NCBI GenBank assembly: GCA_902168185.1
Contig: CABHOV010000038.1
Coordinates: forward strand, 1 to 61,019
Source: an uncultured Bacteroides sp.
GTDB taxonomy: Bacteria > Bacteroidota > Bacteroidia > Cytophagales > Cyclobacteriaceae
DNA: 61,019 nucleotides
Direction: 5' to 3'
Position numbers and translations under genes: made by a program. Below the pieces are notes generated by a model. It saw only the letters and a list, made by a program, of their open reading frames with translations. It had not been told where the DNA came from and did not search any database. This document shows positions 27,563 through 36,171 of the stretch, piece by piece. Each line of letters opens with the position of its first letter. Positions within the stretch are counted from its first letter, which is position 1.

Positions 27563-28654
27563 AGTAATTGAAATAAAACAGATATATAGTTACAATGAAA
27601 CGAGGCGAAGATCCCGACCATTAGTCTAATTCTGACGCAATGCGTTTGGTGAAATGAGTAAGCGAGTCATGCTTATCCATCTCAGTATCATTTAGACGTT
27701 TGACTGTTCAATAGTCGTGCTATATAGATATTTCACTGATACCGTGCCATGGATTTCGGTGATACCATCTTGGCGAAAGATGTATTGTAGACATAGGCTA
27801 AAATACCAGTCAACGTACTGTGGCAGAATCAAGTCTATTGTGATCTATATACCTCAATAATTGTTAAGGTATATATAATATGGATTGATTTCCTATCTAT
27901 ATTTTTTGTGGTTGTCGCATGAAACCTCCAGCCCGGCTATAAATCAAATAGATTTTTTTTATTTATAGATTTGATGCTCTACTTTAGTTAGACAATGATT
28001 TCCCTCAGTCGTTTCAACGCGATCGTTTGGTTAATCTTCCACCAGTTGTATTTTACCAGCGTCAAGATATAGCACCTCGAATCATAAGTTAGGCTGAATA
28101 TTTTTTCAATTGGATCGAAGCCCTATCATTATTTTCACGGTGCTTTATTTCTTTCTCCTCGACATCCGGCAGGGATTGTAAATCTTTTGTAAAAGATTGA
28201 TTATCAGTTAAAAACAGAAGCGATAAAAAATCAACGCACCTAATTGCGCACCTTTAATTTCAAGCGTAGTCACAACTTGATTCTGCAATGAAATTAGTTT
28301 TTAGATACTTAAATAACAAGAGGTAATTCTTATCCTTTCATCGTTAGCGGAGCCACCAGACTAGAGAAGAGGGGCCATTTTTACTACAGCACATTTTGAA
28401 GTATAGGTTACAAAAGCGAACTACCTTTCTAAAGGTATATATATACTCCTATCATTGATGAACATTTAGAGCGGGAATGATTAGCGTGCGCCCACATCAT
28501 GTAGTGGAGCTATGAGTATAGAAATCAAAAGCATGCCTCCTGTCGCCTGAACAATAAGACTGTTAATTGCTATGTTCCGATAGTTCGCCTTTATTTGGTG
28601 AAGGTCATTATTTGTTATCCGAGTATAGTATATCTTTCGTTTATGCTTAGGTCC

Positions 28655-28810
28655 GCAGAGAACAAAACTTATTATATATCATTCTCTCTCTCAGGGATGT
28701 TCGTTATACTATATCTATAGGTATCGAATTTTCGCCTGTTCAAATCAGATCAAATCGATCCAAACCGTATGACGGTAAATATATACTTTGTTTTTTAATT
28801 GTTCAAGATT
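28655..28810 (+). repeat. Imperfect direct repeat, copy A (~156 bp)
   Basis: The stretch starting GCAGAGAACA and running to TTGTTCAA matches 31636-31792 in the same orientation at about 80-85% identity by eye. Shared blocks include TATATATCATTCTC, GGTATCGAATTT, CGCCTGTTCAAATCA and ATCGATCCAAACCGTAT. The two copies bracket the lipoprotein and MBL genes. No terminal inverted repeats or transposase are seen. Confidence 0.8.
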
Positions 28811-29298
28811 TAGAAGGCTATCTAGCAAGCATTAAGATATGTATGAATGTGGTCGATTGAGTCGCGGCAACTACTTCAAGTCTTTGCGGTTCGCTCTACG
28901 ACAAATGTAGTTTCCGTTATGGAATGTGCCGGAGTAAACCATGCTTCATGAGATGAATTTGATTGTCTGTAGTTTTTTATAAATGCAAATACTTTGGGAT
29001 TGGGAAAGATGTAAAATAGATGCTGTGGAATTCGCGAACTTGTTGAGCAATGTCGGCAAGTTCAATAGAAAGCTGAGGAGGCTTGGATGCAACGGGTGGG
29101 ATTTTCAGACTTAACGTTATTAACGAATGTTAATGTTTATGAAGAATAATTAATCATTTTGAACTATTGGAGAGCCAGCCGACCAGCTACTCTATAGTTT
29201 GAGCAACTTTTACATTTGGTTTACATCTTTTTACAAGCGTTTTACAAAGCCGAGCACAAAGACTTGTAGGTTTGTTGGAATTGAAACTAAAATGAGAA

Positions 29299-29874
29299 AT
29301 GATGAAATACACATCTGGTTTGCTCTGTATATTTATTTTTTGCACCGCCTGTAACGAACAAAACGAAACAAGCCTGCAAAAAGATAGTACCAACTCCGAA
29401 ACTAACTTTTCTGGCGAATGGAAATCCAAGGAGTCGATAAGTATGGGCGGAAATATTGTTTGCTTATATGGCGAGGGTGATCGTATGCGCTCTAAAACAA
29501 TGAAAATAGCAGAGCAGGCAGATTTTCTAACCACAGAAGTATCCAACCCGTCTCCTGGCGCAGCGCTGGCAACAAGCCAGGAGAAACTGGCTTTCGATGG
29601 TAAGGAAAGCGAAATTAATTATGGCCCGGAAAGAGGAAAGAAGTTTACCGTTAAGTTGTCAGCTGATGGAAAAACTATGACTGTTAACTCAGTTGTACAC
29701 CTGATGACTGCCGTTCCTTTTAGTATAAATACTAAGAAACAACAATTTGTTTACGTAACAGAGGTTTGGAAGTTGAGCAATGATGGCAAGACTATTTCTG
29801 TTCAGGCCAATGCAAAAACAACCTCATTCGACGAAGAGCGTTCCTGGAAGACCGTATTCGATAAAGTCCGTTAG
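29299..29874 (+). CDS. Lipoprotein of unknown function
   Basis: A 191-residue protein with a lipoprotein signal (MMKYTSGLLCIFIFCTAC, lipobox FCTAC). The mature part is beta-rich with repeated strands and turn motifs (FSGEWKSKESISMGG, FTVKLSADGKTMTVNS, WKLSNDGKTISVQA), like lipocalin-type or avidin-like small beta-barrels in Bacteroidota. I do not recognise a specific family. It lies between the two copies of the direct repeat, convergent with the MBL gene. Confidence 0.72.
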   Translation: MMKYTSGLLCIFIFCTACNEQNETSLQKDSTNSETNFSGEWKSKESISMGGNIVCLYGEGDRMRSKTMKIAEQADFLTTEVSNPSPGAALATSQEKLAFDGKESEINYGPERGKKFTVKLSADGKTMTVNSVVHLMTAVPFSINTKKQQFVYVTEVWKLSNDGKTISVQANAKTTSFDEERSWKTVFDKVR

Positions 29875-30375
29875 TACGCAAAGACTTTTTTGAAATCTCC
29901 TCATGAAAACTGGTTTCAATCCATCACCTGTTGTTCTGTCTTTTCAAGCGAAGAACGTTACCGAAATTGTTTGAGTCATATACCTTCGTAATTGGTTAAA
30001 ATATCCAATTCAAGATGCCGTAATCAAGATTTCAATCTATTGACTTAGGTTGATCATCAGCACTTTAACTCGATTTCGTAACACGTTTTCAAAAGAAGTT
30101 CTGGTTACGGATCGGTTACCAAGGGATTGTGATTTTTTGTTTGATTTGGTGTGCCCTAAAACGAAAAGACCTCGAAATCTTTTGGATTTCGAGGTTTTGA
30201 CTTTGTTTGATTTTTACTTAGCCGAGGAGGAGGGAGTCTGAACTCTTCGCCTACTCGTTGGATATCAATTTTTTGTAACCGATAGTTATTCTCTTTCCCG
30301 AATTCCCACCTTTACAAATAGATTCACTTAGTTCAAGTCGTAATGTCGGAGTAAGTTACGAAATCAATCCGTTAA
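29875..30375. other. 500-base gap with a terminator-like hairpin
   Basis: No credible gene between the convergent lipoprotein and MBL genes. A perfect 10-bp stem CCTCGAAATC (30170-30179) / GATTTCGAGG (30185-30194) with a 5-base loop and TTTT after it looks like an intrinsic terminator. It could serve either strand, but it lies about 180-300 bases from both stops. Confidence 0.6.
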
Positions 30376-31584
30376 CTAAAGCGGAATGACATGATCGCTG
30401 CCCTTATAATCTGTACGGATAACCTTAAATCCGATCGAACGCAAATCATTAATATTGCCGCTATGAGGATGTGGTGGTTTGTATGGGTTCTTTCCGACAG
30501 AGATCACTGCTTCTTGCATCTTGTTCTGCGAGCTATGATTGTAAACAAACTTTCCTGCTTTGCCTCCATGATGAGGAACGACTAGATAATGTTCACACTT
30601 AAAGTTTAACAATGGAAGAATGTGATCGCTCACCTGTGAATAGTCATAGTCACCGCTAAATATTACTGCCTTATTGTTCTTTCTAATTACTAAGCCCAAG
30701 GCACATTTGTTTCTTGAGGGATTCTTGCAGCTATTGAAGAGAATATAGTCGCGGGTTGCCGTTAAATGAGAGTATCCCAGGGCAGTACTGTTTCGTAAAG
30801 TTGGTGGTGGTGGTAATGGGGCAACTTCAATCAACGCGGTTGGGTTCAAAATGCGAAATCGACCTGCGGCTTTTCGTGCTGTTAACGTTGGGGGATCAGA
30901 TCTGGTAATAAACCGAAAGAATGATTTAATTGTTGCGTCCTCCAGGCCAAGCAGAAAGTGATAATGATCAACATCCCAATGAGACAGAATCAGGGAGGGT
31001 TTGCATCGTTGATATTCGATATCTCTATTTCCGATAAGGCGAACGATCTCGGTCGCTTTAGTACTCCATAGTGTTCCAATATCGAAGATCAATTTCACAT
31101 CTCCACCCGAAGTGATTTCGTTCCAACTTCCTTGCCCGATGTTACGAACAATCACCTGATCTGAGGACAACGGCAATTGTTGGATAGGCTCAGTGTGTGC
31201 CTGACTAAAGGGCAATCTCCAAAATTGTTCTCCAATGGTGAACGTTTTTGATGGACCGAATACCTCGCCATCCTCCAAACTTAGTTCAATTCGAAAACCA
31301 ATTACTAATGAATCTTCAACGATTTGAATTCTAGAAATCAGTCTCAAAACGGTCTCCTGAGTTATTCTATAAGTGACTCCTTCTCGTATACGTCTACCCG
31401 AATAGTTATGAATCTCAATCATCGTTGGCCGTTTCTCCCAATTGTAGTTCAACTCGGCAATTACATTGAAACTTCCGAATTGGTTGGAATCGATGAAATC
31501 GATCAGTACAAACTGACTTTGCTTGTCAAATTTTTCTACATAGAACAGTAGCTCTTCGCTAGAAGGGTAAAGTATCAGCAGCAT
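30376..31584 (-). CDS. MBL-fold (ComEC/Rec2-like) hydrolase with unknown N-terminal domain
   Basis: A 402-residue protein. The C-terminal ~270 residues form a metallo-beta-lactamase fold: strand motif VIVRNIGQGSWNEI, metal motif ILSHWDVDHYHFLLGL (HxDxDH), AVIFSGDYDYSQV (metal Asp) and YLVVPHHGG with a final HPHSGN. This is the arrangement of the ComEC C-terminal and related nuclease/hydrolase-like MBL domains. Residues 1-130 are beta-rich and unassigned. There is no membrane channel domain as in ComEC. Stand-alone ComEC-like MBL proteins occur in defence and conflict loci, so nucleic acid or nucleotide is a reasonable but unproven substrate. The downstream end is close to the hairpin at 30170. 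Confidence 0.8.
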   Translation of the reverse strand: MLLILYPSSEELLFYVEKFDKQSQFVLIDFIDSNQFGSFNVIAELNYNWEKRPTMIEIHNYSGRRIREGVTYRITQETVLRLISRIQIVEDSLVIGFRIELSLEDGEVFGPSKTFTIGEQFWRLPFSQAHTEPIQQLPLSSDQVIVRNIGQGSWNEITSGGDVKLIFDIGTLWSTKATEIVRLIGNRDIEYQRCKPSLILSHWDVDHYHFLLGLEDATIKSFFRFITRSDPPTLTARKAAGRFRILNPTALIEVAPLPPPPTLRNSTALGYSHLTATRDYILFNSCKNPSRNKCALGLVIRKNNKAVIFSGDYDYSQVSDHILPLLNFKCEHYLVVPHHGGKAGKFVYNHSSQNKMQEAVISVGKNPYKPPHPHSGNINDLRSIGFKVIRTDYKGSDHVIPL

Positions 31585-31635
31585 AATTATAAAGCTTGTG
31601 AAGGTTTGTAAAGGAAAATTTTAAAGGATGCTTCT

Positions 31636-31792
31636 GCAGAGAACAGAACTTACTATATATCATTCTCGCATTCAGGAATATTCGTTATAGTATATCCAAA
31701 GGTATCGAATTTCCGCCTGTTCAAATCAAGTCACATCGATCCAAACCGTATTGAAAGTAAATATATAGTTGGGTTTTGAATTGTTCAAATTA
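31636..31792 (+). repeat. Imperfect direct repeat, copy B (~156 bp)
   Basis: Second copy of the repeat at 28655-28810 (see there), located just upstream of the start of the MBL gene. The distance between copies is about 2.98 kb. Copy B differs from A by scattered substitutions and a single-base shift near the end, indicating an old duplication. Confidence 0.8.
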
Positions 31793-31840
31793 TTAAATGT
31801 TGAGAGTAGTAGAAGTAGGAAGTAAGGTAAGGTGTTCCTA

Positions 31841-32429
31841 TCAGCTATAGATTATGTAGGTAGTACCGTCTTCAAGTTCTTTCTTAGTGAACTTTAATGC
31901 CTCAAAGGCCTTGAGTAACTGTCTCATTGTTCGGATGTAAGTCTGTCCCGTTCGTTTGAAATCTGTCTGTCTCGGAACCTGCGACCCAAAGGCTGTCAAA
32001 GTAATTCCGGTCATTCCTGTCCCGGTGTTTTTTGGTTGGATAAGTTTAGCTCGCTTATCATCGATTGTCGTCCAACTAACATTGTTGATCTTAAATTTCT
32101 CTACGTCAACAGTCGGCCTTGCCATAAAACTCGTACACACCCGAATCACGAGTAATTTCACTCCCAAAAAATATGTCACCATTCTGAATCATAAAGTTAT
32201 ACTCCTCTTTAAGCGAATTTGAGTACCATCCCAAAGTCAAACGAACCGGTATCACCCTCGTCAAGAATCATCAATCCAACGTAGGAGTCGATTCCATCAG
32301 CTTTGACTTGTTGCCATGTCCTAGGAACGTCAATTGTAAATCGTCCAAAGTCCAAGTCTTGGTCTCACCTTTTGTTTGTCAAGAGCAACTCAATAGAGTC
32401 AATAATATGATTGTCAATCGAAGTCTCAT
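31841..32429 (-). pseudogene. Frameshifted Bacteroidota lipoprotein gene
   Basis: Reading the minus strand with frame changes gives one continuous family-like protein: a lipoprotein leader MRLRLTIILLTLLSC from 32429, then (after an in-frame stop and a shift) FGRFTIDVPRTWQQVKADG and IDSYVGLMILDEGDTGSFDFG, then in another frame WYSNSLKEEYNFMIQNGDI, then in a third frame VEKFKINNVSWTTIDDKRAK and LIQPKNTGTGMTGITLTAFG up to the stop at 31841. This resembles a common small lipoprotein whose members carry the pattern IPxTWxxxxxxGIDSYVG. At least three lesions, so it is dead unless sequencing errors are involved. Confidence 0.75.
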
Positions 32430-32504
32430 CTGTACCTCGATTCCAATGAGTGTGAGATTTTGAATAACGAAACTCGCAAGGTATATTAGATAAAAAGCTT
32501 CTAC

Positions 32505-33359
32505 TTGTCTTTCAACCCTGCGTACATACCTACAACGACATCTATCGAGACAAATGGCATTGGATTCCGGGAACTCTCGAAATTCTACGCCAAAACTTTG
32601 GAGAAGACTGGCGAAACTTTTGAGCTTGATTTGAGCAAGATGCATCATATAGATGCAAATCTTGCCAGCGTTCTAGCGGCTATAAAATATCGGCTTGAAC
32701 AACGAAGATGCAAGCTGATATTCAGACTTGCAGGTGCTACCTTTTATACATTCAAAAGAAACGGGTTTATTAGCTATTCCAACGGTAAACCTAACGATCC
32801 GTCTGTGGCAGATGAACGCGAGTCAACCATTCCGCTAAGGGTGTTTCGTCCAGACGAAGATGAACCGTTTACTCAGTATTTGAAAAAGGATTTTTTTGGA
32901 CATCGCGGAACAACAAGCCTAACAAAGACGGAGGTTGATCGTCTTATAAATCATTTTTCAGAGATCTACCAAAATGTCTTTATGCATGCTAATACAACCG
33001 AGCCCATTTTCGCTTGCGGTCAATTCTTTCCGTCTAAGCACGAATTGAAATTTACACTGGTCGATCTTGGAGACGGGTTTTTGAAAAAGGTGCATGAAAA
33101 AACCGGAGGACAAATTTCGAGTGAGGCTTCCGCTATTCAGTGGGCGTTGCTGGGAAATACGACTAGAGACATCGCAAAATTTGGACCTGGTGGTGGTGTA
33201 TTAAAAAGCATCCGGGAATATTGCAAACAGAACAACGGTTCTATTTTGATTGTTTCTGGAGCTGATTATTGTAATGCCGGTGCAGGCCCCGTTGAAAGTG
33301 GAAAATTGGCATGCGCTTTTTCCGGATCGATGGTTAGCCTGGTTCTGCGAAATTTATAG
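32505..33359 (+). CDS. STAS-like plus GHKL ATPase fusion protein
   Basis: A 284-residue cytoplasmic protein. Residues about 10-95 look like a STAS domain (ETFELDLSKMHHIDANLASVLAAIKYRLEQRRCKLIF), as in anti-sigma factor antagonists. Residues about 140-284 are a GHKL/HATPase fold: N box Glu153-IYQ-Asn157, G1 box Asp187-LGDG, G2 box Gly227-PGGG. There is no phospho-accepting His domain, so it is more like an anti-sigma kinase or ATP-driven switch than a sensor kinase. The TTG at 32505 is the only start that covers the STAS part; the first ATG is at residue 46. It is followed by a DUF4325 and a PIN gene in a tight operon. Confidence 0.75.
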   Translation: MSFNPAYIPTTTSIETNGIGFRELSKFYAKTLEKTGETFELDLSKMHHIDANLASVLAAIKYRLEQRRCKLIFRLAGATFYTFKRNGFISYSNGKPNDPSVADERESTIPLRVFRPDEDEPFTQYLKKDFFGHRGTTSLTKTEVDRLINHFSEIYQNVFMHANTTEPIFACGQFFPSKHELKFTLVDLGDGFLKKVHEKTGGQISSEASAIQWALLGNTTRDIAKFGPGGGVLKSIREYCKQNNGSILIVSGADYCNAGAGPVESGKLACAFSGSMVSLVLRNL

Positions 33360-33395
33360 CTTGAAAATGAACAAAATTCGTAATTTTAGACTTCA

Positions 33396-33740
33396 ATGAA
33401 TATGGTGCGACTTCTAGTAAAAGATATTATTTCAAGCACTGTAGCCATCTCTAATACCGCTGGTTTAAAGGCATTTAACGCTGTACAGAAATATGTTTCA
33501 TCTGGACAGGAGGTAATACTGTCGTTTGCCGGTATTGAAAACCTCACTTCAGCGTTCTGCAATGCTGTGATTGGAAAGCTCTATATGCAGTTTGGCGAGA
33601 AGCACGTCGACAGCCTCGTAAAGGTTACCGACGTTGATAATGAGGTTTGGCAGGAGAAAATCCGTACAGCGAAAATTCTTGGTGTTGATGAGAAGTTCAG
33701 AAACGCAGACCAGGAAAATCTTTCGCAGCTTTTTGCATAA
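33396..33740 (+). CDS. DUF4325 (STAS-like) protein
   Basis: A 114-residue single-domain protein. The central pattern SGQEVILSFAGIENLTSAFCNAVIGKLYMQFG matches DUF4325, a STAS-like fold usually found beside or fused to GHKL ATPases. It starts 36 bases after the ATPase gene and its stop (TAA, 33738-33740) overlaps the start of the PIN gene by one base. By analogy with SpoIIAA/SpoIIAB it may be the partner, and possibly the phosphorylation target, of the ATPase; that is inference. Confidence 0.78.
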   Translation: MNMVRLLVKDIISSTVAISNTAGLKAFNAVQKYVSSGQEVILSFAGIENLTSAFCNAVIGKLYMQFGEKHVDSLVKVTDVDNEVWQEKIRTAKILGVDEKFRNADQENLSQLFA

Positions 33741-34345
33741 TGCCATTTCCGAATATCTCCGACATTCGTTTTGCGACTATTAAAAGCCAATGTTACTTGC
33801 TGGACACTAACGTTTGGTTAGCGCTGGTGTCAGGTTTGGCCTTCCCAGAGAAAAAAAAGTTTGTCCCATATCTTGATTTCGTTGATAAGATTTTATCTTC
33901 GACGTTGCTGCCAAAACCAAAAATTGTTCTCAGTAATCTTCAGGTATCAGAGCTGGTCAATGCTTATTTACGACAAGTTGCAATGAGGCGGTACGTGCTT
34001 GAGAACAATGTTGGACAGCAGGGCCCGGACTACTTCAAAATGATTTATCGGTCAACGCCACATTTTGCCACCCACCATCAGTTAATTAGGGATGAGATTA
34101 AAGGTTATGAGCCATCTTTAATACCTCAAGATGATCGATACACGCAGATTGGTCCTTACAAAATCATCGATGAGCTGTCTCCAAAGATGGACTATAATGA
34201 CTATTACTATTACAAGCTGTGTGTTCAGTTGAACAAGGAAGGAATTCAAACCGCCATTGTCACTCATGATGGTGATTTTAAATTTAAAGATGTTGAGATA
34301 ATCACTGATAACTCCACTCTCAAAAATTTGCGATATCAGCCTTAG
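33740..34345 (+). CDS. PIN domain ribonuclease-like protein
   Basis: A 201-residue protein with a PIN nuclease fold: CYLLDTNVW with Asp22, QVSELVNAY with Glu71, MDYNDYYYYKL with Asp154, and VTHDGDF with Asp177/Asp179. These make a complete acidic metal site, so RNase activity is plausible. The middle part (residues 85-140) is a longer insert than in VapC-type toxins (usually ~130 residues). Overlap with the DUF4325 gene suggests that the preceding ATPase/STAS pair controls this nuclease. It converges on the 304-aa gene of the Wadjet-like operon. Confidence 0.8.
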   Translation: MPFPNISDIRFATIKSQCYLLDTNVWLALVSGLAFPEKKKFVPYLDFVDKILSSTLLPKPKIVLSNLQVSELVNAYLRQVAMRRYVLENNVGQQGPDYFKMIYRSTPHFATHHQLIRDEIKGYEPSLIPQDDRYTQIGPYKIIDELSPKMDYNDYYYYKLCVQLNKEGIQTAIVTHDGDFKFKDVEIITDNSTLKNLRYQP

Positions 34346-34405
34346 TTATGACTTGACAAATATTCCGATTCGAGTAAGCCATTCGGATTGTATTTTTTTT
34401 TAGCA

Positions 34406-35320
34406 TTATCGCCATGCAGCAAAGCTATCGGTTGCCTCAGTTGCAGGCTTAATTCTAAATGCGTACTGGATTCCATTGAAATCTATTTTATCACGTTCAG
34501 AAAAGGTGTCAAATATTTTTTTTGCGTTCTCGTCAATAATAGCCAAGTCAACGATTAGGAAAATCGTTAGAACCGCTGCCATCCGGGGAAAATTGTTTAT
34601 GTAGCTCTCCGAAAGAATTTGCGCCCGCATTTTTTCAAATTGCTCAATTGACACAAAACTTGAGTGGGTGTGCATCGATGCGTATCGATAAAGGTTAAAA
34701 TAAGCTCTTATAGGACAAGTATATTCAACGAGGTCAATTATTTTGAGAAGTCGAACTTTGCGGTTCTTATGAAGAAATCGCCAATTGGATTTTTTGTCCT
34801 TCACACTAAAAATTCGAGCGAACTCCTGATCGTCTATCTGCATGCGAAAGGGATGACTCTCAATTTGTAAAGAGATTAAGGCGACCTCCTTTTCATCACG
34901 CTTTAATATATTGGATGCCTCCTCAAAATCTGTTTCGTGAACACGAAATTTCTTTTTTTCAAAATACCCTTCCAGCTTCCATAGCAAAATCTTGAATTCC
35001 TTTTCCTCTTGATTTTTTGAATGAACAAATAAGTGATGAAACGTCACATAAGTTTCCATCAATACTCTGATAAGAGAATTAATTGTGAAAACATCTATTG
35101 CCATTATTCTTTCTCCTTCTTTAGAACCTGTCGCTTCAATCAATCCATGAATAAGGTGAAATAATGTTCCCGTATGTATGGCGAACTTGTCAATTAGCAG
35201 ATCGGAATATCTATCGAATCCAGAGCGCACCGTGTTTTTTCGTGCCTCATAAACTTTAAAGAGATGAAAAAGAAGGAGCTCCTCCAACTTTCGGATTGGA
35301 TTTTCTACAAGGCTTTGCAT
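34406..35320 (-). CDS. All-helical protein coupled to the Wadjet-like operon (DUF5677/HEPN-like?)
   Basis: A 304-residue, mostly alpha-helical protein. Features that recall DUF5677-type proteins are an Arg-Glu helix (NSLIRVLMETYVTFHHLF) and a later RYASMHTHSSFVS segment; some HEPN-fold RNases look similar. I cannot assign it firmly. Its ATG overlaps the stop of jetD by one base (TGATG at 35322-35318), so it is translated with the Wadjet-like genes. Known Wadjet operons have four genes, so this is an unusual fifth member. Confidence 0.6.
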   Translation of the reverse strand: MQSLVENPIRKLEELLLFHLFKVYEARKNTVRSGFDRYSDLLIDKFAIHTGTLFHLIHGLIEATGSKEGERIMAIDVFTINSLIRVLMETYVTFHHLFVHSKNQEEKEFKILLWKLEGYFEKKKFRVHETDFEEASNILKRDEKEVALISLQIESHPFRMQIDDQEFARIFSVKDKKSNWRFLHKNRKVRLLKIIDLVEYTCPIRAYFNLYRYASMHTHSSFVSIEQFEKMRAQILSESYINNFPRMAAVLTIFLIVDLAIIDENAKKIFDTFSERDKIDFNGIQYAFRIKPATEATDSFAAWR

Positions 35321-36171
35321 CAGTTTTGACTAAAGATTGGGTGTACAATATTTTCTTCTTCAATCCATTTTTCTGGAACGACCGTATCTAAAATTTTTAA
35401 TGCCCCCGGAGAAAATAAGTTGCGCTTGATCTGTACCGTCCAGGGACTCTCAATATCAGAAGTTTGATACGGATTTTGTGGAATTAATAGTTCAATATTC
35501 TGAAAGATGTTCGCTTTAATGTCTTGGTAGATTTCAATGCCATTATTATCCCAGTCACACAAGTAGTATATGGGCAATTGAGGCTTTGGAATGAACTTTA
35601 ATTTAGCTGTATTTCGTCCTCCAGCATGCCACAGCTCAACATCTTTTAGTCTGGGCTTTCGCAGCTTGTTGTCATTCTCACATAAGACAATGCATCTCGG
35701 TGTTAAGCTTTCGCAATGCAACACAAACAAGTATTGTTGATCGTGCTCATCCCTTGCTAAATTATCAACGCCCAGAATTTTTACAACGGCATCGTAGATG
35801 CGCGAGTTTCTTTTAAGCTTTTTGGCACCACCAAAGTATGCCGCTGATATTTCTTTTTGACTCCTGCCTTCCTTGACTATGGCATTGCGGTTAGCTTCTA
35901 TTTGCAAAAGAATTTGGATATCGCTTTCGTCTAAATTTAAACTATCAAATTCAAAGCGATTTATAAATTCTTTATATTGATAGAATTTGGGCAACAATGT
36001 ATTACTATAAAATGGGTCATAACTCCTGCTCTTCGTCAGAGTTTTCTTATCCGTCTGTCGGATATAGTCCATATCTACCATCCTCTTAACAAATGAGAAT
36101 TTCAAAATATCTGCAGGTACAGAGCCTTCCGTATGTAATAAGTTTAATTGCTTAATTGCTTGCCAGTTCAT
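35320..36171 (-). CDS. jetD: JetD-like Toprim nuclease subunit
   Basis: A 283-residue protein, fourth gene of the Wadjet-like operon. The C-terminal half carries a Toprim signature: CIVLCENDNKL with Glu165 and YYLCDWDNNGIEIYQDIK with the DxD pair Asp206/Asp208, as in topoisomerase VI A-type and JetD proteins. In Wadjet, JetD cleaves circular plasmid DNA recognised by the SMC-like JetABC complex. The N-terminal part would be a winged-helix/DUF3322-like region. It is shorter than the JetD proteins I know of (nearer 400 residues). It overlaps jetC by 20 bases. Confidence 0.75.
   Translation of the reverse strand: MNWQAIKQLNLLHTEGSVPADILKFSFVKRMVDMDYIRQTDKKTLTKSRSYDPFYSNTLLPKFYQYKEFINRFEFDSLNLDESDIQILLQIEANRNAIVKEGRSQKEISAAYFGGAKKLKRNSRIYDAVVKILGVDNLARDEHDQQYLFVLHCESLTPRCIVLCENDNKLRKPRLKDVELWHAGGRNTAKLKFIPKPQLPIYYLCDWDNNGIEIYQDIKANIFQNIELLIPQNPYQTSDIESPWTVQIKRNLFSPGALKILDTVVPEKWIEEENIVHPIFSQN

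Larger units (their letters stand above)
27505..29298. other. 1.8-kb AT-rich region without a recognisable gene
   Basis: No frame on either strand gives a credible protein, and I could not piece together a decayed gene. The region contains the hairpin after int, repeated GGTATATATA words (around 27870 and 28433), one copy of a dispersed ~156-bp repeat (28655-28810), and a TTAACG/TTAATG triplet of short repeats at 29111-29134. It may be regulatory, contain small RNA genes, or be degraded DNA. Confidence 0.6.

Noticed and set aside
30050-30241. 63-codon plus-strand frame downstream of the lipoprotein
   Set aside because: It contains the terminator-like hairpin at 30170-30194, has an odd composition and no recognisable feature.
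30376-31584. Competence protein ComEC
   Set aside because: Only the MBL domain resembles ComEC; there are no membrane helices or OB-fold channel parts.
28655-31792. Insertion sequence or transposon between the direct repeats
   Set aside because: No transposase gene and no terminal inverted repeats; the repeats are old and imperfect.
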